Assembly: GCA_963802415.1 (NCBI GenBank)
Contig: CAWDIH010000003.1
Coordinates: 310,001-374,000 of the forward strand
Source of the DNA: DATAES01 sp963802415
GTDB taxonomy: Bacteria > Actinomycetota > Acidimicrobiia > Acidimicrobiales > JACDCH01
Direction of reading: 5' to 3'
DNA length: 64,000 nucleotides
The translations under genes and the position numbers were made by a program. Shown piece by piece: positions 36,063-44,685 of this stretch. The stretch's first letter is position 1, and each line of letters starts with the position of its first letter. The notes beneath the pieces are model-generated. The model was not told the origin of the DNA. It was given only the letters and a program-made list of their open reading frames with translations, and ran no database searches.

Positions 36063-36260
36063 ATGTATCGATGGTTCGCGGCTGTTGTCGCCGCCTTCCT
36101 CGCGTGCGGTTGCGCGAACGACGGCGGGCACGGTGCCGCGGCGGGCTCCGACGGACGGGCGACGGTCGTGCGGGTCATCGACGGCGACACAATCGTGGCC
36201 AAGGTCGGCGACTCGGAAGAACACATCCGGCTCATCGGCATCGACACATCCAAACCGTAG
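36063..36260 (+). pseudogene. Truncated thermonuclease (SNase-like) lipoprotein gene
   Basis: A lipoprotein signal (WFAAVVAAFLACGCAN) is followed by the first strands of a staphylococcal-nuclease-like domain, VVRVIDGDTIVAKVGDSEEH then IRLIGIDT, and the frame stops two codons later. The intact paralogue at 61033 continues with PETHKPG and the catalytic half. The 60 bp upstream of both starts also match (CGCTCGTCG, CCGGCGGTGAA), so this is a truncated copy, not convergence. Lacking most catalytic residues, it should be inactive. Confidence 0.8.
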
Positions 36261-36312
36261 AAAACACCCCTACGCGCACGCCGAGATGACGTCGGGATCG
36301 CGAAGACCGCCG

Positions 36313-36450
36313 TCACACGACTCGAATGTTCGCGGCCCGATCTAGCCCGCTCATCGGACCGGCCGCCGGACACGGCTGGCCGGCGTCATTCATGATGAAG
36401 ATCACCGACCGGCGACGGTGAAGGTCGAACCCGACATAGCGTCGTTCCAT
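36313..36450 (-). pseudogene. IS110-family transposase, N-terminal remnant
   Basis: From ATG 36450 the minus strand reads ERRYVGFDLHRRRSVIFIMN, matching the opening of IS110-type transposases, including the first catalytic Asp (GFDLH); compare EREYVGIDLHRRRSVIVRKN of the copy at 55510. Homology ends after about 30 residues, and an unrelated tail runs to a stop. The fragment lies 52 bp after the truncated nuclease frame, so an IS110 insertion or deletion event probably broke that gene. Confidence 0.68.
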
Positions 36451-36647
36451 AAGGGGCCTCCTCCTCTTCGACGAGGTTTGGTTTGTGGAAGCCCCTAGTC
36501 TTCAACCGAAGACCGGGGGGCTGCCCCGGTACGGCACTTCAGGGATGCAGCATCCGACGAGCAAGTCCGGAACGTCCCCGCGTGGTTACATGGTGCTCGG
36601 TTCGGATGCTGACCGGGGTGGCGGGTCATCCCTCTTGTGGAGTGCGG

Positions 36648-37991
36648 GTGGGCGTGGACGAGGATCCTGAGACGCAGTACGCGTGGGCGGGGCCCGACCG
36701 GGTCGCGTACCAGGTCTGCGGCGCGGGTGACGTCGACGTGCTGTTCACCGTGCCCTCGGGCGACTCGATGGAGATGCGGTGGTATTGGCCGCCGTACGCG
36801 GACTTCATCCGGCGCCTCGGATCCAACGCGCGCGTCATCATGTTCGATCGTCGCGGGATGGGCTCCTCGGAACCCGCGTCCGGCGAGACGATGCCCAGTT
36901 GGGAACAGTGGGCCGACGACGCCGGGGCCGTGTTGGACGCGGCCGGCTCGACGCGGGCGGTGGTGTTGGGTACCTATGACGGCGGCCATGCCGGGCTCTT
37001 GTTCGCGGCGAGTCATCCGCAGCGCACGCGAGGCCTGATCCTGGTCAACACGGCCGCCTCCTTGGCTCCTGCGCAGGAGGACCACCTCCACCCGTGGCGG
37101 AACCAGCAGGCGGGGATCCAGGATTTCGTCGCGCAGACCTGGGGTTCAGCGGCGATCGCCGACATCACCTTTCCCGACTCGGCGCGCGACCCTGCGTTCA
37201 TGCGCTGGGCACTCAGCTCCATGCGCCTGGCGTGCAGCCCGCGTGAGGCCGGGGCGTTGTTCGCCGAGCAGTCACGGATGGATGTGCGGGACGTGTTGAC
37301 GTCGGTGAAGGTTCCGACCCTGGTGCTGCACCGCGACGGTTGTCCGTTGGTGCCGGTGGCTGACGGGCGGTACTTGGCGGAGCACATCCCCGGAGCCCGG
37401 TTCGTCGGGCTCCCTGGGCGAGATCTGCATCCTTGGATGGAACCTGCCGAGCTCTGCGTGCAGAGCATCGAGGATTTCCTCGCTGACCTTCACGAGCCGA
37501 GCCATGCTGAGCGTGCGCTGGCCGCAATCCTCTTCACCGACTTCGTGGGATCGACCGAGCACCTGTCGACGGTCGGCGATCAGGCCTGGCGCAATCTGCT
37601 GGACAGCCACGATGTCGTGGCCCGCACCGTGGTCGAGCAGCACGCCGGCAACCTGCTCAAGACCACCGGTGACGGGATCCTCGCGACCTTCGACGGACCC
37701 GGCCGGGCTATCCGGTGCGCCACAGCGCTCCGGGACGCGCTCCGTCCCCTCGGCATAGAGATCCGCGCCGGCCTGCACACCGGCGAGGTCGAGAATCGAG
37801 GGACCGACATCGCCGGCATCGCGGTCCACATCGCCGCACGCGTGCTCGACGCCGCCGCAGCGGGGGAGCTGTGGGTTTCCGCAGCCGTACCGATGCTCGT
37901 CGCCGGAGCGGGCTTCACCTTTGAGGACCGAGGCGAGCATGAGCTGAAGGGCATCGACGGAACCTGGCACCTCTTCTCCGTCGGAGCCTGA
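36648..37991 (+). CDS. Alpha/beta-hydrolase fused to a class III adenylate/guanylate cyclase domain
   Basis: 447 residues. The N-terminal domain (about 1-275) is an alpha/beta hydrolase: MFDRRGMGSSEP, GTYDGGHAGLLFAASHPQRT at the nucleophile elbow (an Asp, not Ser, in GTYDGGHAG), and LPGRDLHPWMEPAE near the final His. The C-terminal domain is a class III cyclase: AAILFTDFVGSTEHLSTVGD with the metal Asp, LLKTTGDGILATF with the second Asp, and IAVHIAARV. This fusion is common in actinobacteria and probably makes cAMP in response to a ligand held by the hydrolase fold. GTG 36648 has GGAG 5 nt upstream. Confidence 0.87.
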   Translation: MGVDEDPETQYAWAGPDRVAYQVCGAGDVDVLFTVPSGDSMEMRWYWPPYADFIRRLGSNARVIMFDRRGMGSSEPASGETMPSWEQWADDAGAVLDAAGSTRAVVLGTYDGGHAGLLFAASHPQRTRGLILVNTAASLAPAQEDHLHPWRNQQAGIQDFVAQTWGSAAIADITFPDSARDPAFMRWALSSMRLACSPREAGALFAEQSRMDVRDVLTSVKVPTLVLHRDGCPLVPVADGRYLAEHIPGARFVGLPGRDLHPWMEPAELCVQSIEDFLADLHEPSHAERALAAILFTDFVGSTEHLSTVGDQAWRNLLDSHDVVARTVVEQHAGNLLKTTGDGILATFDGPGRAIRCATALRDALRPLGIEIRAGLHTGEVENRGTDIAGIAVHIAARVLDAAAAGELWVSAAVPMLVAGAGFTFEDRGEHELKGIDGTWHLFSVGA

Positions 37992-38274
37992 GGCGCGCAC
38001 CCGGCTGGCGGTCCGCGCCCTCCGATGGCGGCTCCGGCGCGGCATCGCGAGCGCCGTTCTCCTGTGCCTCGGCGACAGTTCTCGGACGGGATCATGTGCG
38101 GGTGATGTCTGGTGCCCGCGACCGGCACTTTGTGGGCAGCTGTCCTGCGTCGAGACCAGCGCCTTATTGGGACACCTTTTCGTGCTGGTGCTTGTTCCTG
38201 CGTTCCTGGCCGGGCTGGCGAGGCGGGACGTCAGCTTGGACGGGCGGTCCGCTGCCATCTCGCGACCGATCGCT

Positions 38275-39234
38275 TCACCCCACGGCAGGGCTCGATGAGG
38301 TGAGCACGACCTTCCCAGGTATGCCACCCGCGATCTTTTCCGCCCAAAGACGAGGTCCATCGGGCAGAGTACCGACGTTGCCCACAACTGGACGGAGGGA
38401 CTCGATGCGTCGAGCCAGCTCGGTCAGTTGTTCACGGTTCGGTTCGACAACGAAGAGCAGGTTGTTCACGTCGGCGCGCTCGTCATTGGGTGCCTCGACG
38501 ATAGAGACAATCGAGCCGCCGGGTCGAAGCATTGGCCAGGAGCGGTGGAGAACATCTCCGCCGATTAGATCGAACACGACGTCCACACCTTTCACTTCGC
38601 CCAACGCCGCGTCGTGAGCAAGGTCGAGATACTGCTCTGCCCCCAGGTGCAGCACCAGGTCGCGCGCTTCGGCCCTGCCGGTCCCGATCACTCGGGCACC
38701 CGCGCTTACGGCAAGCTGGACGGCCAACGTCCCCACACCGCCGCCCGCACCGTGGATAACCACCTTCTGGTCAGCTTTGAGGTCGGCGTGAACAAAGAGT
38801 GCCTGCCACGCCGTAAGCGCGGCCATGGGGAACGCTGCTGCGTCGACGTGGGATAAGGAACCGGGCTTGGTGGCGAGGTTCCTGGCCTCGACTGCCACGA
38901 ACTCAGCAAGGGAACCGTCTCGGTACCAGTCGGTCAGCCCAAACACCTCGTCACCGACGCCAAATCCCGTGGTGCCATACCCGAGGCCGACTACGGTCCC
39001 TGAAACTTCGTGACCGGGTATCACCGGCAGCCGGTCCCTGCCGGAGCGGTCCACCCACGTCGACGGCCACTGCAACTCGGTCGGAGTAAAGCTCGCCGCT
39101 CCAACCTGAATCAAGACATCGCCGATCCCAGGTTCCGGCCGCCGCGCGCGTTCTTCAACACTCATGCGGTCAGGACGTTGGTCTTCCTCCCGAGCGAGGA
39201 GCGCATCCATCTGGGAAGGGAGCGTCGTCGTCAT
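38275..39234 (-). CDS. NADP-dependent zinc-independent alcohol dehydrogenase / quinone oxidoreductase
   Basis: 319 residues. The GroES-like N-terminal domain has VIPGHEVSGTVVGLGYG and GVGDEVFGLTDWYRDGSLAE; the Rossmann domain has HADLKADQKVVIHGAGGGVG followed by TLAVQLA. The catalytic zinc cysteines of true alcohol dehydrogenases are absent, placing it with the quinone-reductase-like (QOR) medium-chain enzymes. It would reduce an enone or quinone with NADPH. It lies alone in the accessory block. The 37992-38274 gap before it shows no gene. Confidence 0.85.
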   Translation of the reverse strand: MTTTLPSQMDALLAREEDQRPDRMSVEERARRPEPGIGDVLIQVGAASFTPTELQWPSTWVDRSGRDRLPVIPGHEVSGTVVGLGYGTTGFGVGDEVFGLTDWYRDGSLAEFVAVEARNLATKPGSLSHVDAAAFPMAALTAWQALFVHADLKADQKVVIHGAGGGVGTLAVQLAVSAGARVIGTGRAEARDLVLHLGAEQYLDLAHDAALGEVKGVDVVFDLIGGDVLHRSWPMLRPGGSIVSIVEAPNDERADVNNLLFVVEPNREQLTELARRIESLRPVVGNVGTLPDGPRLWAEKIAGGIPGKVVLTSSSPAVG

Positions 39235-39300
39235 GTCTTCACTCCTTGGGCAATCAGATAGGGCCGAGTTAGCGAGCTAGCGGCGGTGAATCAACGGGGT

Positions 39301-39480
39301 TCAAGGGCCGAAGGGAGCTCCCTTCTCGTTGATTTCGAGCTGCTGTCCGAGTGATTTACGCCAATTGACTAGCCGATCGAGTTCATCCGCGGCGGCTGCT
39401 GAGAGGAACGAAACGGTGGCACCGAGGGGGCGAGCGAACCGCCAAGGAAGAAAATCCGTCACGGCCCTCCATCCTCTCAT
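39301..39480 (-). CDS. Possible small protein of unknown function
   Basis: A 59-residue frame from ATG 39480: TDFLPWRFARPLGATVSFLS and AAAADELDRLVNWRKSLGQQ suggest a helical protein, and the base composition is lower in GC than the flanks. No family is recognised. A longer start at 39576 would run through the repeat at 39541 and is not preferred. It could be a decayed fragment. Confidence 0.3.
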   Translation of the reverse strand: MRGWRAVTDFLPWRFARPLGATVSFLSAAAADELDRLVNWRKSLGQQLEINEKGAPFGP

Positions 39481-39540
39481 TTGAGGGGTGCCCCAGTACC
39501 GCTCCGCCGCCCGGCCGCCACGACCTGTCTTCAACCGCCG

Positions 39541-39640
39541 GCTCGGAGCGATACCGCGTGGTTCGTGCTCCAGCACGCGAGCGAAGGAACCGGCAATCCC
39601 GCCGCTGTGCCACGGCGCTCCAGAACGGGCAATCTTGCGT
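39541..39640. repeat. Palindromic intergenic repeat, copy A
   Basis: It contains GGAGCGATACCGCGTGGTTC, then AAGGAACCGGCAATCCCGCC, then GTGCCACGGCGCTCCAGAAC and GGGCAATCTTGCG. The CCGGCAATCCCGCC core and the GGGCAAT end are shared with copies B, C, G and I. It lies at the 3' side of the minus-strand methyltransferase. The first 75 bp are almost identical to 40737-40810 in copy B, on the other side of that gene. Confidence 0.75.
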
Positions 39641-39711
39641 GCGGACCACGGGTGCGAGTGAGGCCAATCTCGCCGAGGCGATCGGGCATTGTGCGTGTCT
39701 CGTTTCCGCGC

Positions 39712-40511
39712 TCAGTTCGTTCGGCGAGCGAGTACGCGGAACATCGGAACCGTCGTCGTCCGGGTCATTGTCGCCGCGACGCCGATTGCTCGTTCCCACC
39801 GCGCGAGATCCTCGGCGGTCGCAAGGCCTGCATCGACGAGAGATTGCCGCGCTGTCCACGCGGGTGGTTGTCTCTGCCCAGTCACTTGTTGAACCTGGGC
39901 GAACGCGTCGAATTCGATGACTTCGAGGCCAGCGTTGCGCGCAACCTCGTCGAGGTGGGAGCCGATCCTCACGTCGTTGCCGAGGCGCCGCATGAGGGCG
40001 AGGTATCGCTGCATGAGGTCTTCGAGGTCGGCGAGCTGGTTTTCGACATGTCCCTCTTCGAGATTCGTCTCGACGAGATACACAATGCCGTCTTCGTCCA
40101 GAAGGGACGCGAGATGGGACACGATCGTGTTTCGCGCCCCCCGTTGTGTATGAGCACGTGTCGCTGCATCACGACGTCGAACGTGCCTGACGCAAGGCCA
40201 GTGTCGTCAGCACGACCTTCCCGCACCGAAGCGTTTACGAGCCCCTCGACTTCGATCAGCGATGCCGCCGCTGCGACCGCTTCGGCAGCGTTGTCGACAC
40301 CGATGACTGTGCCTTGCGGGCCGACCTCCCGCGCCAGTTCGGCGAGAAGTATGCCTGGGCCGCAACCGATATCTGCGACGCGAGCGCCCGGCACGATCCC
40401 TGCGAGTTTCCACGCAGCTTCTTCATGCTGGCGCGCCTTCCGTGCCATCGCCCGATAGCGGACGAGTTCGGAATCGTTGAGCCGTAGCGTGTATCCGCCG
40501 TCGCCACTCAT
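39712..40511 (-). pseudogene. SAM-dependent methyltransferase, frameshifted in a G run near 40135
   Basis: From ATG 40511: VPGARVADIGCGPGILLAEL (motif I), GTVIGVDNAAEAVAAAASLI (acidic motif II), then SGTFDVVMQRHVLIHNGG. A GGGGGG run follows; adding one G continues it as ARNTIVSHLASLLDEDGIVY, and then the C-terminus with RYLALMRRLGNDVRIGSHLD, in the next frame. Restored length is about 266 residues, normal for the UbiE/Methyltransf_11 type. Its substrate is unknown. It sits between repeat copies A and B, like a cassette, but in minus orientation. Confidence 0.8.
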
Positions 40512-40628
40512 ACGGCCTCCGCAACGAATCAGCTCACGTGTGCCCGATGCTAGACCGACTGGGCACAACACAGCCGCACATATCTGCGATCTGAGCGGCA
40601 GCATGAGGAAATCCGCACCGGCGCAAAG

Positions 40629-40810
40629 TGCCGATCCTGAGCACTTCGGGAGCACACGCGACAGGCCGAAGACCGTCCGGTATCGCGCATCCACAGGTGT
40701 CCATCGTTGTGACGTCAGCAGTGCCCTCAAACGCCGGCCCGGAGCGATACCGCGTGGTTCGTGCTCCAGCACACGAGCGAAGGAACCGGCAATCCCGCCG
40801 CTGTGCCACT
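40629..40810. repeat. Palindromic intergenic repeat, copy B (long form)
   Basis: It starts TGCCGATCCTGAGCA and includes CCGGTATCGC (40677) and its partner GCGATACCG (40744), exact inverted arms around a loop of about 57 bp. It ends with CCGGCAATCCCGCCGCTGTG. The left 102 bp (40636-40737) recur at 60835-60936 with three mismatches. It lies upstream of the minus-strand methyltransferase and before the secreted protein gene. Confidence 0.75.
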
Positions 40811-40924
40811 CGCTATGGAGCGCGTTCTCTCGCTGATACATGGCTAAGCACTCAAGTTGGGTGACTTCCATCCGATGGTTTCCGGATCGTCACGCACGGG
40901 CGGGGCGAGGACACAAGGAGTGAC

Positions 40925-41263
40925 ATGCGCAAGCTGATTGCAGGCACCGCAGTCGTGGGGCTGATGGTGCTGGGCGGAGCCGGTGCGGCCTTCGCCGGAG
41001 AGGTGAACGGTCGGGGTAAGCCGACGCCGGTCTCGGGACCGGGCGGGTTCGTGGCCGGTTCGATCTGTGCTTTCTCGGGGCTGGACGACGGCTCCGAGAG
41101 CGGTGCTGGCACCGTGCCGGGCGTGACCCAGAGCTGGGGCCAGATCGCCAAGAGCTTCGCCACCGAGGGCGGCGTGGGCGAGTTCGCCAAGGCGGGCGTC
41201 GTCCACGACGAGGGGCCGGGCAGTTCCTGCCACGGCTTCGCCAGCGGCGGCGGCGAAGAGTAG
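40925..41263 (+). CDS. Small secreted protein
   Basis: 112 residues. A textbook Sec signal peptide (RKLIAGTAVVGLMVLGGAGA then AFAG, cleavage after AFA) precedes a mature protein of about 87 residues, rich in Gly and Ser with two cysteines (SICAFSG and SSCHGF) that could form one disulfide. GVTQSWGQIAKSFATEGGVG is the most conserved-looking part. Family not recognised. ATG is preceded by AAGGAGTGAC, an excellent ribosome site, and a strong terminator follows, so it is a self-contained transcription unit. Confidence 0.75.
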   Translation: MRKLIAGTAVVGLMVLGGAGAAFAGEVNGRGKPTPVSGPGGFVAGSICAFSGLDDGSESGAGTVPGVTQSWGQIAKSFATEGGVGEFAKAGVVHDEGPGSSCHGFASGGGEE

Positions 41264-41287
41264 GCCTCCATCCGCCTGCAGACCGCA

Positions 41288-41317
41288 GAAGGGCCGCTCC
41301 CCCGGGAGCGGCCCTTC
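41288..41317 (+). terminator. Intrinsic terminator after the secreted protein gene
   Basis: GAAGGGCCGCTCC (41288-41300) pairs perfectly with GGAGCGGCCCTTC (41305-41317) around a 4-nt loop, followed by GCTTTG. A 13-bp GC-rich stem directly downstream of the stop codon makes this the clearest terminator in the window. Confidence 0.85.
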
Positions 41318-41385
41318 GCTTTGTGATTCCTGAGACTCGGGCAACCGTCTAAGCCAGAATCTGCCGATCAGCACCCGCTCGTACG

Positions 41386-41533
41386 TGCCGAACCCGCGTG
41401 GGTGGCCCGGTGCGCGACCCATCCGGAAGTGTTCCAAGGAGCGATCCCGGATGGTTGACGATGCAGCGAGATCTCGCGGGATCCGGCAATCCCGTCGGTG
41501 TGCGACGGCGCTCCAGATCGGGCAATGTTTGCG
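41386..41533. repeat. Palindromic intergenic repeat, copy C
   Basis: It starts TGCCGAACCCGCGTGGG, contains CCCATCCGG, GAGCGATCCCGGATGGTTG and GGGATCCGGCAATCCCG, then the tail GTGTGCGACGGCGCTCCAGA and TCGGGCAATGTTTGCG. Arms CCGGAT and ATCCGG alternate, so nested stems are possible. It ends 3 bp before the preferred ATG of the class III cyclase at 41537. Confidence 0.8.
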
Positions 41534-41536
41534 CCG

Positions 41537-42736
41537 ATGGCGGGGTCCTTGAAGTCGCTTCCGTTTCCCGATGATCCGACGTTGGCTGCTTGGGCGTCGG
41601 CTCTCAACGATGCGGGATATTGGGCGTTCCTGCTGGACGACCGGTGGCGGTCTGTATTCGTAACCGATGAGCTGCGATTGAGCTACGGAGATACCGGAGA
41701 CTCCTCGAAGCAGCCGATCGGAGCGCATTACTTCAGCGCGGAGTCGGTGCGGTTCGCGGCGGCGACGATTGGTGCCCTCGTCAATCGGAAGGATCGTCGA
41801 GCGCAGTTCTTGGGCCTGGGTCGCTATGTGCTCGCGAGCACGCCGGGAGGTCGTGAGGAACTTCGTGGAATTGTCGATCCCGAGTTCGCAGATCTGATCG
41901 ACGCGCTGGAACCTCAAGATCTTCCGGTCGTGTTGTATGGGCGCGTGGCGATGACGTTCGCCGGTACGGTCGTTGGAACTGACACCTTGTTGTTTCGGAT
42001 TGACGATCGTGCGGGTCGCCTCGTAGGCGTTTGCGTCGTAGTCAAGCCCACGGTGGGGATGTCGCAGCTCTTTGCCGCCGCGGCCACGGCGGACTTGGGG
42101 CACCTCGAACGGATGCGCATCGTCGAACATCCCGATCGTCATCCCGCGGCGATCCTCATGGCCGACCTCGAAGCGTCGTCGCCGCTCGCGCGTCGCCTCT
42201 CGACCGCGCAATACTTCGCGTTCGGACGGCGCTGGGTCCGCGCGTCCGATCAATGTGTGGTCGACGCCGGCGGCATCGTCGGTCGCCACGCCGGGGACGG
42301 CTTGGTCGCCTACTTCCTCGCCCAGACCGCTGGTTCGGAATCCGCCGCCGTCCGGGCCTGTATCACCAGTGCGGGCGCGCTGCGCAGCGTACTCGGTGAC
42401 GTGGCCGCCCGGAGCGACATCCCCGCCAACGAAGTTTCGTTGCGCTTCGGACTGCATTGGGGCGCGACGCTCTACATAGGATCCATTCTCAGCGCCGGTC
42501 GCAGCGAAGTGACGGCCCTCGGCGACGAGATGAACGAAGCCGCGCGGATCGAATCCAGCGCAACCGGAGGCCGAACGCTCGCCTCCAAGTCGCTCATCGA
42601 ACGACTCAATCAGCCAGACGCGGACACGCTCGGACTCGATACCCGCCACCTGACATACACGCCGCTGACCGAACTGAGTACTGCTACCGACAAGGCCAGA
42701 CGCGACGCGCCGTCGATCGCTGTCTGCGAGGTCTAA
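41537..42736 (+). CDS. Class III adenylate/guanylate cyclase with N-terminal sensor-like region
   Basis: 399 residues. The C-terminal cyclase domain (from about residue 200) has ILMADLEASSPLARRLS with the first metal Asp, GGIVGRHAGDGLVAYFLAQT with the second, and LRFGLHWGATLYIGSILSAG, VTALGDEMNEAARIESSATG with the Asn/Arg transition-state pair. The first 200 residues include ALNDAGYWAFLLDDRWRSVF and may be a PAS-like sensor. It is homologous over its full length to the cyclase at 52103. ATG 41537 matches that start and lies just past repeat C; an ATG at 41525 lies inside the repeat. Confidence 0.82.
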   Translation: MAGSLKSLPFPDDPTLAAWASALNDAGYWAFLLDDRWRSVFVTDELRLSYGDTGDSSKQPIGAHYFSAESVRFAAATIGALVNRKDRRAQFLGLGRYVLASTPGGREELRGIVDPEFADLIDALEPQDLPVVLYGRVAMTFAGTVVGTDTLLFRIDDRAGRLVGVCVVVKPTVGMSQLFAAAATADLGHLERMRIVEHPDRHPAAILMADLEASSPLARRLSTAQYFAFGRRWVRASDQCVVDAGGIVGRHAGDGLVAYFLAQTAGSESAAVRACITSAGALRSVLGDVAARSDIPANEVSLRFGLHWGATLYIGSILSAGRSEVTALGDEMNEAARIESSATGGRTLASKSLIERLNQPDADTLGLDTRHLTYTPLTELSTATDKARRDAPSIAVCEV

Positions 42737-43016
42737 CCCCCGGTACATACTTCGCCGCGAGAACCGCAGCCGGGCTCGTAAGTGACACGCGCCAGAACTG
42801 TCTGCGCGGCGACGTACTGCAACCCGTTGCTGGGCAGGTGCGGCTGACGCCTTGACCCCGCGCGGGGTACGCCTCAGCCTGACCTGACTCGACCGGGTTG
42901 TGACCGGTCAGCTCACCGGCCGGGCGTGCGCCACCGAGTCGGCAGGCCCGCACAGGAGCCGGCAATCGAACCTTTCCCGGCAAGATCTGCGCGGCGCGAG
43001 AGACAGGTGTCGGTCG

Positions 43017-43337
43017 TCAGGCGGCCGCGAGATAGTGGTCGGCGAAGTTGTCGTCGTGCATGGCGATCGCGGCGGTCATGACACGGTGGCCGTGGCGGGT
43101 CACGCGGTAGCGGCGAGCGCGCGGAATCTTGGCGACGAGTCCGTGGCCGCGGAGTTTGACGGTGAGTCGTGAGACGCGTTCGCATCGTCGATGAGCTTCG
43201 TCACGATCGGCTGGCGGACGACGGTAGAGACGACGGGTGATGTCGGCGTTGCGGAACCCGCGGATGGCGTGCTCACCAGCCAAGGCTGATCGGAACAGCG
43301 CCCGGTCCGTCGGGTTGAGCGGGCTGTACCGGCACAT
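43017..43337 (-). pseudogene. C-terminal remnant of a mobile-element-associated winged-helix protein
   Basis: 106 residues: YSPLNPTDRALFRSALAGEH, IRGFRNADITRRLYRRPPAD, then VSRLTVKLRGHGLVAKIPRA followed by RRYRVT. The FRN-D and LxxKLRxHGLxxKxPxxxRYxVT pattern is the winged-helix C-terminus of a longer actinobacterial protein often found in repetitive or mobile contexts. The large N-terminal part is missing, so this is probably a leftover. It lies in the gap between the cyclase and GNAT genes of the accessory block. Confidence 0.5.
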
Positions 43338-43473
43338 CTAGTGCGCTGAGAGATCGAGGTCAACGAGCATCCCGGCAGTGAAGCCGTGCCCGCGATCCGT
43401 TCGGTATCGCTCGCCCAAAAACCCGCGCCCCACGACAGCCTCGTGTGCCTTGCGTCTGCCCGATCCCATGCGC

Positions 43474-44025
43474 TCATTTGGCTGGGCGATGGCAAGCCCA
43501 GATCCAACCTTTGCCCGATCGGTCAGCTGACGGAACTCGTGGGGAAAGGTCTTCGCCCCGCAGGGTAAACCCAAGCTTCGGCGGAACCGCGGCGCTGGCG
43601 TGGTTCGCCTGGTCCATGCGAATGATCACTCGATCAACCTCAGCCAGACAATCAAACACGGCGTCAGTCATCGCCCCCGCGGCGGCGGTGGCGTAGCCGC
43701 GGCCGGTGCGGTCCGAGCGAACCCAGTAGCCGATCTCGGCGCTCTTCTGTTCCTTGGGGTGGAGCCCGATGCCGCCCACGAGTTCGCCGGAGTCGCGTTC
43801 GAACAGGAAGTAGCCGTAGTTGTCATCGCTGTCGAATGCACGCTCCTGCTCGCGAAGGAACTCCAACTCGGCGTCCTCGGTTGGTAGGGGGTCCGCCCAC
43901 GGCAGCCATCGTGTGAGCTCCGGCTGACTGGCCTCGATGGCGGCCATCAGTTCGGCGAGGTGTGACATCCGGCAGCGTCGTAGCTCCAAGGCCTGGGCAG
44001 GCAGGACGTCGGGCAGGGCGGCCAT
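43474..44025 (-). CDS. GNAT-family N-acetyltransferase (RimJ/RimL-like), copy 1
   Basis: 183 residues. LELRRCRMSHLAELMAAIEA opens the fold; RSDRTGRGYATAAAGAMTDA is the acetyl-CoA-binding Q/RxxGxG/A region, followed by VDRVIIRMDQANHASAAVPP and KLGFTLRGE. The best match in shape is RimJ/RimL-type enzymes acetylating protein N-termini or small amines. The copy at 50842 is the same length with about nine in ten residues identical, and about 85 bp upstream of both starts also match. The stop codon abuts a degenerate TGCCCGATCCCATGCG motif. Confidence 0.87.
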   Translation of the reverse strand: MAALPDVLPAQALELRRCRMSHLAELMAAIEASQPELTRWLPWADPLPTEDAELEFLREQERAFDSDDNYGYFLFERDSGELVGGIGLHPKEQKSAEIGYWVRSDRTGRGYATAAAGAMTDAVFDCLAEVDRVIIRMDQANHASAAVPPKLGFTLRGEDLSPRVPSADRSGKGWIWACHRPAK

Positions 44026-44119
44026 GTTTCACGGTCGCGCGCAACCACGCGGTGCCGCCGCCGATTTTCGAACGCAACCACGCCTGGTCGGAACGATCAG
44101 CGACACGCTGGATGGGCTG

Positions 44120-44232
44120 TGCCGCTTCCGGATGGTCGTGAGATCACACGAGCCATCCGGTAACGCGCGCTCGAGCGATACCGGATGGTTGGCCACGGAG
44201 CAGGGTGTCGCGTGATCCGGCATTATTCGCTA
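44120..44232. repeat. Palindromic intergenic repeat, copy D
   Basis: TGCCGCTTCCGGATGGTCG pairs partly with CGAGCCATCCGG; then CCGGTAACGCGCGCTCGAGC and GATACCGGATGGTTGG form the inner arms around CTCGAG, closing with GTGATCCGGCATT. Same layout as copy I, but the long GGGCAAT tail is absent. It ends at the GTG of a small membrane protein at 44233, on the far side of which the order of genes changes. Confidence 0.78.
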
Positions 44233-44416
44233 GTGGCAAACGAGCCGAAGGCCGTCGACGACAGTCCTCGCGAGCGGCTTCCTCTGCCGTTCCTCGCCCT
44301 CATCATCTTGGTCGCATTCGTGCCTACGACCCTCTTCGTTGGGGACGAGCGCGTTCTACCTCGGGGCTGGACTCGTGAGCGGTGGCCTGCTCCTCTGGTT
44401 GTCCTGCTCGTTCTAG
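44233..44416 (+). pseudogene. Small two-helix membrane protein, frameshifted in a G run near 44342
   Basis: From GTG 44233 a short charged lead (NEPKAVDDSPRERLP) is followed by the helix PFLALIILVAFVPTTLFVG. A GGGG run then breaks the frame; dropping one G gives TSAFYLGAGLVSGGLLLWLS and CSF before TAG 44416, a second helix. The restored protein is about 60 residues with two transmembrane segments. No family recognised. It directly abuts repeat D, like a cassette gene. Confidence 0.5.
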
Positions 44417-44685
44417 TCTGAACTGCGACCAGTGGTGCGCAGCCCTTGACCGACGATCGACCAAGGGTTACCGACTCACCGGTTCGTCAACTCACGTGCA
44501 GATGCGGAATGCCACGGCTCGGTATGGCGGCGCCTTTCGCGTCATGCGTGTGCTCGGGGCCGTGGTGATCGCATGCGGTGCGCTCGTGCTGGCTGCAGCT
44601 GCGGTCGGATAGCCGCCCGTCTCCGAACGTGCCGATCTCTCGAGTGCGGCAGCGCAAACGTGCCGATCTCGCGACGGGCGCGTCG

